The notes: generated by a model from the sequence alone, not told the origin. DNA of 64,000 nt from Siphonodentalium dalli (GCA_032622095.1 CP136063.1:214597982-214661981), one strand, 5' to 3'; positions 25,501-40,500 are shown, counted from the stretch's first letter. Program-made: numbers and translations.

Positions 25501-28500
25501 GGATTTAGTGGTAAGCTAATATATATGTCGGAAGTGATTTCAATGTTCATTAAATATTATGATTATGTATATATATCCACAGGTTTATAATTATGATGAC
25601 TAGTACACTTGCTTGAATACATAATGTTATCACGAGAATGAGTATCGATGAGCATGCCAAGCACAATTAGTTGTCATCGATAGCAACATCCAGTAAATTC
25701 GCCTCTTATCGTATTATCAAGACCTCATATGAACGAGAAAGTTACCTATCAATAACAAACCACCGGGTTGTGCAAAGCATCCTTCTTTTCCGAACGAGGA
25801 ACCATAGACTCTCAATAGAATATGGCACGTGGACCAATGCCCCATATTCGGATATAGTATGTGCCCTCTGCAATTCAGAAATATGCGACGAGTATCATGT
25901 AATCCTTAAATGTATTGAACCCTGAACCCAAGACATACGCGTACAATACCTGGGACCATACTATTATCGGAGACCAAACGCTAACAAGTTAGCAGCACTA
26001 TTCAATAACCACAACAGAAGAATTACCAAGAATCTCTCAGTTTTTATAAAAAAGGTTATATTTCGGAACTCTTGAGGCTACATTTTCGGACAAACAAGTA
26101 ACCCCCTTCAAAATATACCGTTATAATATACTTGTTTCTAACACATGTACCAACATTTTATGAAGAAGGACCCCAACACCAATACAATAGTTTATGGCTG
26201 CAGATGTGCTTATTTGATAAGCACAACAAGTAATACAATCTGATTCCTCTTGAGGCTTAATCACTTAAACCATTCAAAATTCATATCCATTGACCGAACA
26301 CGCAACCATTACGCCGAAATTAATAACAATAACCCTATATATCTATCAGACAAAATATAAATATAAAAGAAGCATCTTTCCCTTCCCGCGCTCTCTCTCC
26401 ATTCTCCATCTATATACCTTGTCTTTCACTCTATATTATCTCTCTCTCTCTCTCCACGTCTGTCTTACATATAATGTTTGTGTTCTATTGAAATAGTGTT
26501 CAACTATCCTTTCCCAGTGTTCAGTCAGTCGAATTTTTCAAAGCAATCAAACAGAAACAAAAGGCACATTGCCTATTTAAAAAAACTTAATGTCGTTATC
26601 GCGATATATCATTTGAACAAACGTCGACCGATTTGATGCATAGTTGATAAACGGATTTTTCATAGCAACATCTCGGTCGTTCTCGCAAAGCGGATGTTTT
26701 ACCTGAGATATGGATTTTAAATTGTGTACTTGAGTAATCCCAGGGCGACAACTTTAAAGCACTTCAACTAAACTGATCCCTGTTCTACGACAATATCTGA
26801 AAATAAATAAAAACATCGATGCTCAACTGTTGTTAAATATATATTATTATTATTATTGGCGTACATGCGTCCTATTACCATACTGTTGGGGATAGAATTT
26901 TGACTCTACCCATATATAAAATGTATATGTTCTTACAAGTATATGACCCAATCAAAATAGATGCACAACGAACAGTTTTTATGAGGTTTCTGGTTATTAG
27001 CAATACATAATGGATAGAGTATGACAAACAACCGGTGATTCACCAAAATGGTTGCCATGCCAACCGTGTACGTTATTCGGATCATATCCAAAATGATATA
27101 TAATGGTGTGATATACATGTGTGCCAACTGCGATGCTTTTATCATAAAATTGACGATTGTGTCCTCTTTCCACCCAACTAATGGTGTGGCCATTGTCTAT
27201 CGGGAAGAGCAATTTCTAATTTTAAGGGTCGCCAATTGGCCTGGTCACATGTTTCGTAAAATCTCTCACACAAGTAATAATCAGCCTATGGATAAGATAT
27301 GTGTCTCAAAATAAAGGCTCCAGAATGTAACAAATATCAATATGATGCAATAAATTGAGAAAGGTTCCTCATAAAGACAAATAATAGCACATGAAGTGAT
27401 AAAACACTTGACCTTTCATAGTCACCTTGACTCTCGAGATCAGTGCTGGAGGTTCGTCTTGGAGAATGTATGCATGCAAGTATTAATATATAGAGAATAC
27501 CTACAGGTTTTGGTTGAATACCCGGATTATTTCATGAGTGGGTACAAGGAAATTCTGTATTTCCTTGTAACCACGAATGAGAAAATCCGGGTATTCAACC
27601 AAAACAAGTAGGTGTTATTTTTATTATATTCGCCACGTTATAAACCTCCCCAAAACTGCTAGTTTTGTCATACAGTTCACTTCAAATTGTTAGAAAGCTT
27701 CGACATTTGCATTTTGTTTACATTCCATCAATTGATTTGCTCACCACTGAATGACAAATATCGAGCAAATCCGCCATAAGAAATAGTCCCCATTGTTTTA
27801 TTCTGAAATGATGCGAGAAAATTAATATATACATAATTTTATGATAAGAATATATTAAAACGAATGAGTTAACATTATAACAATTAAATAACAGTTTTAC
27901 CGTAAAAATCATTAATTAAAAAATATTCCAGCTGTTATCGATACGCTTTGAAACTTAATGTGATTCGCCGCTATAAACCGGAAGTAATCTCCGAAACAGT
28001 AATACTATTGTGTTATCCATCGAGTCGGTCAGTGTTATCCATCGAGTCGATCCAGGCGATGGATATAACGCTCTACGCCACGGCAATTTCCCACTATTTA
28101 ATGGGGAAGCATATAATAAATAACAATATCCACCAACAAGTCCACCGATGTCACTAAAATAATTCACATATGATCATTTTCCAGAATTCTCAGAAACCAC
28201 ATACTGTTTCTATGGTAATGCCATTTTTGAGGCTACTAATCGATAAGAAGCTTATCAACGATGGTTTCCAATGTCTCCAGTATATGGGATTTACGATTAA
28301 CTACATTGCACAAAATCCCCAATTTTGTTTACGAACCCCTTTTTTTTATACAAATGACAGGCTACTATGAAGAAAGTTGGAGTGTGACATGGACCGATCT
28401 TCCTTGAGCATCCGGGGCCTCGGTGGCTCAATCGGTTAGGGGTACAACTCCAAGCCGTTTCGCCCTCCGGCGCTGGCGATAAGGGTTCAAATCCTCATGT

Positions 28501-31500
28501 TTCCGTTGTGGACTTTGTAGCTCGAAATCGTTATCTGGTGGAGTTACCAGTTATTCGCTGATGGCCGGTGGTTTGCCGCACATGGTTGACGAGTTTATCA
28601 GCCATTGAAATCACTGTTAGATTAGTCGCAAGTGTGCGGATTTCCTCCACCACTAAAACTGGTAATGTCGTGATATGGCCTTAGTTGCTAAAGTGACAAT
28701 AAACCCCAATCAATATATCAATCAATCAATCCTGGAGCATCCAAATGTTGCCAAGAACTATTGCGATGTGGTTGCAAGAATGGATGCAAAACAATTGCAA
28801 ATTCTCGAGGGCATCATTACGCTGTACTGCTCTATGCAGTTGCAATTGCAAATACAGTAATGCCCCAAGTAATCGACCCCTTAACCACATCAGAATTATG
28901 GGTAATTTTCAGGATTTAGTCGGAAATAAATATCCATATTTCCGACTAAATCATGAAAGTTACCCATAATTCTGCTGTGGTTAGGATACTTAAGGCATTA
29001 CTGTAAGTGTTGCCAAAAGTGACATGTATGCAAGTTTTTCCAACTCTTTAGGGTGCGTTCACACAACTAGCAGAATTGACTGGCGATTTGTCATGAATTA
29101 TTCATACTTGACTATCCATTGCACATTCTTGAATGCCACTTATCGCAGAATGAGTGTCTTCGACTGTTTTATCCTATATTGGAGCGGCGAAATGCCACGA
29201 GTTATTGCATGATTGATTCTCATAATATATTAGAATCAATTTTTTTAGCACACTTCAGTTGTATAACAACTATATAGGGAATTACATATATCTCACGATA
29301 TTGCTATTGGAAATGTAAACAATCCATATCATACATTGTCGCACATAATTCGCACCTACGCTCGTAATAAAAAACATTTGCTTACCTCTATTTTGAAGAA
29401 TTATAGTTAATATCATAAACATGTAAACTTTGCGGTACTTGTATGTTCCGCATATAATACCACAATGATTAGCAGCTTGTCAAATTGTGAGTAAGTGTTA
29501 TTATAGCTGCACAAAGGTAATCGGGTAGCTCCATAGCAACGGTTGCCAAGCAGTTTTGTACCAGACTAATATTGTCCATACACACTCGCTAAAATGATAT
29601 GATATAAAGTTAACGCGGAAGATTGTCATAATCAACTTTCAGATAGCTTTATATCATAGAAATGCTTCTCGTGTCATTGTAACCATCAATTATAGTAATC
29701 AAAACAAACAACCCATTGTTTTTTTTTTGCATTATATTTACGCTATTCCATCATCTTCTGGCCTATACTTTTTGTTTTGCAATCCTTAGAATTGTTATAT
29801 ATATACAGAGTGATTTATCAGTTTATATTTTCTTGTCAAAGTACATTTTATAATAAAAAATGTACACACATCTCAATAAAATATCGATACACGCAGCCAA
29901 TAATAGGGACTTTCAAACAAATGGCGGCCATTTTATCCGCCATTTTGATTCTACCCAAATATAACGGACACATGAGTCAATGGATATATAACCTGATCCC
30001 TTTTCAGTACAAATAGGTACATAAAACATTGTTTTTCGATCAGAAACTGAGTCATAACGATGCATACTTGTTGGGATTGAGAGAAAAACAATATTTGTTG
30101 TCGAAACGGTTGCCATGGCAACCATGGGCATTCTCCAGCTTGGCATGATATCAAAAATGTCTTATTTTTATATGTAGTAAATGCGTGTCAAGTTTGGTGC
30201 TTTTACCATAAAATGCACGATTGTGTCATCTATCCGCCCCACTATAGCGCTTATTCGCCATCCTTTATGCAGTGAGCAACAGGACACTGGCACTCCGTGT
30301 ACGGAATGGGACTGGAGTAGATGTTCTTGGTGTTTGGACAAACGATACAATCAGATGCCCTGGATTACACTGTGAAGGATACGTCTACCGAAGCGAGATT
30401 GTGACCAACTGGAACACAAAGAATTTCAAAGAAGTAAGGACTTATTTTTGTCGTGACATCTGTGTGAGGTCTTGAATTGAGTGTTAGTAATCTTAAGATT
30501 ATTATTTTATTTTTTTTATAAATTTTTATTTGAAAAAAGACAAATACATCGTGATAATACATGAAGTATATTACAGTTAATGGTTGGTAATTAAACAGTT
30601 TTTGTCTCTTTCGTTATTTTTTTTGAGACTGTAGAAAGGTAGAAGAGAAAAAAGAGTGTGGAGTGAATGGTTTTATGAATGTTGTGTTATTTAGTTATAT
30701 TAAATTTCCATTTGTTATAATAATAAATATAATGAAAATGAAATATCGGGTATATGTATTATTTATATTTTTTTCTGAGTCCCTCACGTTATTAGGTATA
30801 TATATGCAAATTACATAATGCAAAATATTAACATTGAGGGATTATTAATTAGTGTTAGCATCGAGCTAAAAGTCTTAAAATCTGGTATATTTACGTAACG
30901 TGATTATGTACGGCATGGATAGGTGGTATACAATTAATTTTACTCACTATATGATTCAAATAAGTAAGCATACTGTTAGGTAAGTCACACAACACGGCAC
31001 ATATCTGGTCAGCATTCGTGTTTAAACAGTTTTTAAAATACTAAATAATATTTACGGAATACTTGTGTGCCAGGCATGTGCAATGTTATGTACTACATTT
31101 CCAGTATACATGTAAATATATATAGTTATGTATGTGCTGTTTAAATGTAATAGTGTAACAGACCTTTCCATTTATCCCACCGATATTCGAACTCAGTATA
31201 TCTAGATTTGCTGTAAAAAATCAATCTTTCAGTGTTTGCGTACATTCGTATTTCTGCTTGGATATTTTGCAATTTTGGTAATTCAGATCTCATCTTTGAT
31301 CGGTATATATTATACTTAATTATGACCAAGATCGTTTGGAGGAGTGGATCAATTTTCTCAGTATCAGCTTTGCCAAATAAAATAGTGTTTGAATTAATTT
31401 CTAATTTATTTGAAGTCGTGTTAAATATCCATACACGAATCTCGTTCCACAGCGAAGCAATAATGTGACATTGAAACATAAGATGGCTAATGGTCTCTTT

Positions 31501-34500
31501 TTCAATTTTACAAAATGAACATGTATAATTTTCAGATCGACCCATTTTCTTTAGTATATTGTTAGTCCCTAATATTCTATTGTTTATCCGATATTGAAAC
31601 CATATATATTTCATGTCACAAAACTGAACAAAGGGAGTTTTAAAAACGTCTGACCACCAGTCTAATTCATGGTGCATATTTAGTTTCTTCTCCCATTTTG
31701 AGATGAGGTTCATGTTCATTTTGGGGTCTTGGATGCAAAATTGTATATATACTTCGAATTCGATTTGAGTAAGTGTTCGATCTGATACGGTAATATTGGG
31801 TTGTTCAGTCGCGCGTTGTTACTTTGTTGATAGCTACTAGAGTTTTCCATTTTAGTTAGGTATTTTTTTATTGAAGAGATTATACCGTTGTATGTCAAAA
31901 AATCTGTTTTAATGCCATATAACCGCTTTGCTTCGTCATAGGACATTAACGTGTTATTATCACACATAAGATCGTTCACAAAATATATGCCACGAAGGGC
32001 CAACGATCTGTCATTAATTGCGTGTTTGTTTATTTTGAAAATATCGTTATTTACAATCGTCGATGAGAGCACATCACTGTGCGTTTTTGGAGCCATCTTT
32101 AAGTTTAATATTTTCCATGCATCTAGAACATCTATCCAGAATTGATTGATATATTTGCTTTTATATCTATTAAGGGCACATCCATTCGATAGATACCATT
32201 TGTCATTGTGTTTACACTCCATTTGATATCGTACGAGGTTTTGCCAAGAATCCGGTTGAGTTATGTAGCGTTTCACCCATGATATTTTCATTGAATGCAT
32301 AAATGTTTGGATATCAATCATTTTACAACCTCCCATGGAATGGTCTTGTTGAAAATATTTCCTAGCAATTTTGTCAGGTTTTTTATCCCATATGAAATTA
32401 TATATGTCTTTGTTAATGTCAGTTAAGAATGTTTTTGGTGGATTTGGAATTGTCATAAATAAAAACGAGAGTTTAGAAAGTACCAATGACTTGAATATTG
32501 TGACTCTCCCGATAACCGTCGGGTGTCTTTTAGACCACACAGAAAAAATTGTTCGTATCTGGTTGTACGCTGTGATGTAATTATTCGAAAATATATCATC
32601 GGCATCTAATTGGAAATTTACACCGAGAACTTTATAACCATTTGATAGCCATCTTATTTTCCATCTGTCACATATAGACTCAGTACAATCTCTTTTCTTA
32701 CCAATCCATACCGCAACTGTTTTGTCGTAATTAATTTTTAAACCTGAAATAAGATAAAAGTCATGTAATAGCTCGAATGCATTGTCAATGCTTTGGGGGT
32801 CACCATCAAGAAATAATGAGGTATCGTCAGCATATTGTGAAAGTTTAAATTCTGAGTTCCCTATCTTAATACCCTTGATATTTTTCCGTTTCCTGAATCC
32901 TATACCTAATATTTCTACACACAATAAAAAAATGTAAGGCGAAATTGGATCACCTTGGCGACAGCCACTCGAGATTCTGAAGCTACGAGACACATGCCCG
33001 TTGATATTGACATTTGACGATATACCGTTATACAAGCAATTAATGATTTTAATAATCTTAAGATTATTATAGTTTCCTCTACATTATACATTATATAGTG
33101 CGCCTGTGCGATATGAACTAGAAATATAAATATAAGAATATTAGATTATTAGACCAATGTTCTCATTACCATGAAAGCCCATTTAGGTACTCAATCCGAT
33201 AAGATGCTCCTAAATTACTATTTCTTTGGCTTCGGGGGTAAAACAAATATTTGATTCGAGTCGAGGAACCCATCCATCAAAGCTCAGAATTATCAGATAT
33301 CGATTTTTGAAGATTGTTATTTCTCGAGATAGCGCAGAAACACGTGGTCAAACGAAGGGTATCGGACAAAATTGCGGATGAAGATGGATAACTCTAAAAT
33401 CAAGTGGTAATACGGTCAAATTGCGTGACACTTTAGTCATAATACGACCATATTTTGTTGAACAAAATGTTGATAAATAACAAGTTTTGGGAAATTTGAC
33501 AGTGTTTAGCATTATTTTGTTGCAATAAATCGATTGTGACAACTAAAGCGTATATTGAAGAAATGTTGTTGTTGTTGATTTTGTTGTTGTTGTTGTTGTT
33601 GCTGTTGTTGTTGTATCTTGATGGTATGGGGACACATTGTGAGCGTACATCTCTAAAATGCATTTTAACGGTAACACAGACTGGGTGATTCAAGTCTTGT
33701 TTCAATCAAATCAAACTTTCAATCTCATTCCTATATGGCAGGACACTTTTGCCGATGTTCCATTATGTTGACAATAATTAAATTAACTAATTTAGCCATA
33801 TTTCCGCCATGTCAGGACCAAACGCAACCTTGTATTCAGCAACATGGTTCCAATATGTATATTCCGAGTATACATGTACTGAAGTTCAACACCAGGATTT
33901 ATGAAATGGCAAAGATACCTCTGGTAGTGATGTATAATAACATAAATACTACAGAGCATTGTGAAAGGAGAGCCTCTGCATCAGGATCTACTCTCAGCAC
34001 AATTAACGTCTAACAACAAGCATTACGTATAAAATGGGTCAACTCAACACAGTCCAAAATAATCATATACACAAAAACGGACATCCGCGTGTGATAGCGA
34101 TTAATTGTGTGTCATACAGGTGATACCCAATCTATTGTATAGATGAAAAGAACATTAGTATTGTTTTCTACGTGCACCCTGACTCGAACGGCTCCACTTT
34201 TGACATCTTTAAACAACACGATTAACTGTGGTGGTAATCGGATACTAAAGAAATTCTTATCAAATTACCCCCCCCCCCCCCCCAATCTAACACCCAAACA
34301 AGATCATATTCCTCGAATGATGATGCAGAATGTAAATCAATTTGGTGGAAATCGGGGCTAAAATATTTGTATTAATTTGGGTGCCCCTCCCCCTTCCGTG
34401 CACACCTGACTCGAAAGGCACCACTTTTACCATCCGTAAAGCACATCTAAGAGTCCTCATTATATGGATATGATTATGAATCCATCAAGGTTTGTCTATA

Positions 34501-37500
34501 AAGCCAGTTTGTATCTCTTCTGTTCTGCCCCTGACAAGAACAGCGTAACTTTAGACGCGCTATTATCTTCCTCGCAAAAAGTTACCCCTGTTAGACCAAG
34601 TTGGTGTCATCTATATTGTCCCACGTGCATGTCTATACGACACAGACATACATTCGCAAATATAGATATAGATAACTTCACTCCAACCATTCGCTCCCGT
34701 ATAATGCCCCCAGCGTTCATACAGTGTTAACATGGAATAATTATAAGTGGCCGCAATGGCATCATACAAAATGGCTTCCAACCTGATCCCCGTCTTCTGA
34801 TCAGTACTAAGTCAGTTTAATCTACGTTACAGAGCTCATGCATCGTGAAGTGCATGTGTAATACTGTTTTAGTATACCATGACAGTGATTTATATTATGA
34901 GCAAGTTGGAATTTGTCGATGAGTTTGCCTCCAGAATTGGGACAGGAAGTATCAAAACAAACTATATTTCACTCTCATTTCTTAGATCAGTTTTTGTTGT
35001 GTGGCCTCATAGTGGTGGAAAATACTGTCTCGCTCTTTGTGATTCACGAAATACGCCTTACTATGTTTACTACCGAATATGACTTCAAATCTTGTGGTAT
35101 GCAATTGCATCTTCGGGATTCCGACTAACAAATTGAGCAGAACTTGTCACAACAAGGCAGTGGACGGAATTAAACACAATGTTAAAACCATTTCAAACCG
35201 ATCAGAACTTACTTTCTTTATCCCGAATAACATAATATCATAATTTAGGTCAATAAGGCTAATATAGGTGTTATTTTAGTGCAACGGTTCAACCAACCGG
35301 ATTTGATATATTTTAATTTAATGGGATTAAAGGATTCTACCCATCTTTCTTAAGCTAATTGGTGGAACCTTGTGGGAAAAGTTAGAAGGAAACTTGTCTT
35401 GGTTGGTCCGTCCAAAACACGCTATATCCAGAAACAAATACCATTGATTTGGATAAGTGCCACTACGTTGACGATGGGCGCGATGGATGGTTTTGAAATT
35501 TGTTCAAGTTTGAACACAAGGAGGTCGTGGTACTTTAACCGAGAACCGGATATAATTGACAAAGGGACACTAGCAGAATCTAATTTCGACATTTGAGTGT
35601 TTTTTGGACACATGGTGTATGTCGTAGCACACAACCCATATGGCTTGGGACAATATATGTGTGGCATGAGGTACACAATGGACGCCTATTTGACACTGTT
35701 TATGTGGATACCGACACCCAGACCCACTGTATTGTTTGGGACACTCTGTGTGTGGCTTTGGGCGCACATTGAATGGTTTGACACACTCGTTATGTGCTCG
35801 TTGAGCACTCATTTGATGGTTAGGGACACTCATTGGGTAGTTTGATATACCTGTTGGGTGCTTTGTGACACAACATATGTAATTTGGAACACCAGTTGTA
35901 TAGTTTGTAGTTTGTGGCACTACCAGTGTGGTTTTGAACATTCCTTGGATTGGTTGGGGTACTAATCTGGTGGATTGAGACAGCATTGTGCGTTTGGGAT
36001 GCATGGTTTGGGATACTATATGTGTGGGTTTGATACTATTTGCATATGGTTGAATGCACTATACCTGACTGGTTAAGGAAATTCTTTGGGTGGGTTGCAT
36101 GGGACACTCTTTCGGTGGTTTGGGACAATATTTGGATTTGGGGCTCCCGTCGTATGGATTTGGATACTGACATGTCTGTTTTGCATATTAGGGGGTTGTT
36201 TGTAACTATATATGTTTTGGTACATCGTACACTCGTTATGTGGGACACTCATTTGATGTATTATGAGACCAGTGGCGGGTTCTGGAAACTAGAATGATGG
36301 TAAATGTCACTATGTATTGGCTATGAATTTATTCGATATGTGAAGATTTAGTGAAAAATCAAACACACTTCAATTGTTGACCTCAAATCGCAATTTTTCG
36401 CCGTCATTTTGAAACATTTTAAAACACCGAATTGACAAATCGTCGGGAATGACTTAGTATTATCGTATTATTAGGTATGAACATCATGTATGGTTATACA
36501 ACTATAACCATTTACGCCTATAGTTTTAGTATAAATGGAAAATATAATGTGAAACTTAGCGTAAAATGATCAGGTTACTATACTTCCGTTTTCCATTTTG
36601 CCCGACATTTTGGATTTTTGCAGTCAAATTTTGCATGCAATGACAGGTATAATTATGCCATGGCATGTTGCAAGAATAATGGGTTTCTTGTGCAGGTTTC
36701 TGTCACATTTATAACTTTAGACATTGAAGTGAGCGTATATACTACCGGAAAATGAGGCTATCTTGGCCACCATATTACCTGTTACATACACGCACATATT
36801 TCAAAGTCGAAACAGTTTGAGTAAACATCCTAACGAACAAAACAAAAATGGATCAAATGTAACCCTGGGGATGCACGTTGACCGACCTTGTTCCCAGACT
36901 AAAATTCCAATTTTCATAATTTTCTCACATGCTTTTTTGCATTTGTTTACCCAAAATATAGCGACTTTCAATCCATGAAACGCATCAATATTTAGGATAC
37001 GTTATTGTTTTGCCATTTTAGCAGTCAGGGAACTCGATTCAGCTTTTGTAGTCGGAAGATTTGTTGACTAACAAGATTCCAATTTCGCAATATGTTTGTT
37101 TACATATTCTTGTCTTTTGCCCCAAAAATGATGATTTGCCCAACCTGGGATTCATGGGGATTTTTGATATGTTATTGTATGGGTATAGTCACATTCAAAA
37201 ACAACAAAATGGACATAAAGCCATAAATATGACCCTATTTCAAAGAGCAGTAGAACATTTTTCCCAAAGCAATTTTACATCAAAAACAGATTATTACCTA
37301 TTTGTTCTAGGTTCACTTCAAAATCGAGTATAAGAGACTAGAATAGTAGTTGCCTCCGTTTCGGAGCGAGTGTCAAGTTAATTTGGTTTCAGGTCTATAT
37401 GGGGTGACATGGTGTCATGGCAATGCTCTAGTCGACCATATTCCGACATACATACCAAAGTTAGACAATACCTTAATTGAAATGAAAAATGCATTATGCA

Positions 37501-40500
37501 TATCATCTGGGTTAGCGTACATAGAACAACGATATGTCGTATGCAAGATGACCTGTTAAGATTCAGACATATGAGATTATTTTGTTTGTTCTAAGTGATA
37601 ATTATCCTAATATTTCTGCCACATATAACAATGTGGCCATTCTAACGAATTTCAGTTGTGTCACTTGAACTATTCATAGTGTAATTAAGTTCCAGCATGT
37701 CCTAAGTACTAAATTATGCACCCTACATGCATTATTCTTCACAACAGGATTACATTCAATTTATTATTTGTGGTGCTTATTTATTCTATTAAAGGAATGA
37801 TGTTCCAATCGAACAGTTTTAGAAATATGTTCATAGTCTTAATAGTTGACCCGCATCGGAGATTCAAACTTTAAAAATCGATTATCTCAAAAACATAAAA
37901 AATGGACTTAGGACAACCTGGCAATCAGGTCGCGTTATGTCGAGTGAGGGCCGTTAGAATGGATGGACGAACTCATATTAAGTTGGTATCCTTTCCCCAA
38001 ACTGGGATCCATACCAACGAACAACCAAATCGATAATCAAAACCTTATTTACAAGCTGAAAATGTCCTTACGGACACAAAATTCACGAAATTACAAGTCC
38101 TTTCAACGGCTGAACAACTCTGGTAAAACTAACTTGACAAACCAGTGGTATATATGTGCGTATTCTCCCCAATCAACTTACCAAAGCGCAACCAAATCAG
38201 ATGATCCACACCCAAGTTACAAGGTGGAATGTTTTTACGGACACAAGATTAACAAATTTCCCAGTTCAGCAAGGGTCATATCACTGGTAAGAAATAAATG
38301 CACGAAACCCACACTATGTGAGTATCCTTTTCCCTCAAGTATATACAATATACCACGAACTTCGTTCGGGGGTCGGGGTATAATAAAATTTAATGTTCTG
38401 ACTGATGGGATAGGCCGTGTTGTAGAGGAAACCGCAGCTGTAAACGTAACGTGTTTACAATAAATGTCCTGGTGAAACACCCGTGGGGAAAACATGACAG
38501 ATTCTCATCGTAAGACTGCATGGACATTGTTTCATTATTGGAGGTGGCACTAGTAACTTCTTAGTAAATTACTGCATATATCGTACCAACAATGAATACG
38601 AGATGCGAATAACAATTTATATTAGGGAACATCTCACAAAATATGATTCGGACAACACTTTGGCAGAATAAAACTGAGTGTGGTTTTAAAAGGGATTACT
38701 CTGAGAAGTTTAAAGAACTTGTGACAATCGATTGAGTTATAACTGGTTATAAATCCGAACGGTCGATAATAAATACTCACGATTAGTTCCCTTATAACTG
38801 TTCAGGTAATAAGTCCAACAAATGACCATATGTCGTTTATGGAACTTTTATCTGAACATTTCCCACTAACGAATATGAATTATTCTGCACTTGTATTGTC
38901 GTTTCTTATGTCAGTCGTCAGCTTTATTTTTTACCTGATCACCCCGCCAAAATTGATAGACCAATGCAATGTATGAATTGATAACTGAGTGGGAGAATCC
39001 TTTAGTAAAGAACGGTTTAAACGGACATGGCTCATTCGAATTTCCAATTTATTTTATGCGTAATTTGGAGGAACGGATATGAGAGGTCGGTAAATAAACT
39101 AACTATTGCTACACCGGCTTCATATGCTCTGAGAAACATTTGCCAAAATCACAGCCATTTTATCAGCTGTTTTCAACTTTTCGCCAGAAGTCAGACAAAC
39201 GCTCTTTAATGCTACCATATCAGGAATAGACTACCACGGAACGCTCCTTTCTGTTCCTTGTCGCGCAAATGGCTGTTTTGTGATTTGGACCCAAAAACCA
39301 TATTCACAGTTGTATTTTTCATTACTTCAATGCGTCTTTTTGGGTTACATAATTCTCGTATGAAGGTAGTTCAGATATGTATCGACCTATTTCGGTACTG
39401 AAAAAAAATCAAAAGCGAATAATATTATGTGTTTTTTTGGAGCGCATACCGCCATGTGGCTTTAATACCTACAATCTACAGGTCACAATATACAAGCGGC
39501 ATTGCTCTTATACTTCGAACAATACCGACATACAAGTCGGGGAACATCTTAGTATTAGGAAATACTTAAAATGCAGATTCGATTAGTGTATCTATAACAT
39601 AGATCATGCACGGCGTCTAAATTATGCGTCATTCCGCTTTATGTGACGTTATGTTGGATCACGTGGACATGTTGAAATATTAAGCCCTTGAAAACGTCGC
39701 AATGACGACAGAGACCTCGTGTTGTTAAAAGAAACAAGTCCTAAAAGGTGTATATTGCCTTGTTGTTTCAGGCGTTGATTGCCCTCTACAATGGGGTGGA
39801 TGTTGTAGCATGGCTGTTATTTGACGTCAGTTCAGTTAGCAGCGTTGGGTGGTTCACACACCAGAGACTAATACAGAGCAGCTGGGTTGATCTACCCGTG
39901 CCGAATTACAACATATTTTCATACGCAGCTTTCCAGATGGATAGGAAGTATGTATAATTGTACCGTGACATTACGACGCCTCAATTATGTTTCTGTTCGT
40001 CAACTGTATCGCCCCTGGCCAAGAGGATCCGATGTGATGTTTGTGGGTCCTGTTGAATTGTTATGAGGTTCTAATAGTGCAAACTGATGCCACTATAAAA
40101 AAAGTACCGATATTTTTTCTACAGTTGTCATTTTCGTGGTGTTTGGAAATACGACCGATTTCAGAAAACAATGTCTGTTTGAAACATTCATGAACATATA
40201 TATATTGAAAAAAGTAGTTATCTGGATTATGGTAAATTCGCAATATATCTGGATTTTTTAATGTCTGATTCACATTATGGTTTTTCCTCGATATGAATAT
40301 ATTGTCCGAACACCACGAAAACGACAAGTTTAGAAAAAATAACGGTACTTTTTCTTAACAGCATCAGTTTGCAATAACAACATCGCAGCAAAATTCAGCA
40401 GGACCCACCAACATCGTAGAACATTAGCATGACCACTTGACCAGGGCTGTTTCATTTGTGTATAGATTTCGCTTTCGCGTTCCACGCAAAATGTCAGACC

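Noticed and set aside
28414-28500. A functional tRNA gene
   Set aside because: A- and B-box-like words are present but the cloverleaf is degenerate. The sequence continues into a SINE body with an AATC tail and TSD.
35570-36004. A 144-codon minus-strand gene
   Set aside because: It follows the 27-30 bp degenerate minisatellite unit and the opposite strand is open too.
37963-38463. A 166-codon gene
   Set aside because: The frame coincides with a degenerate tandem repeat of about 168 bp (a multiple of three). There is no domain or suitable splice context, so I list it as a repeat instead.
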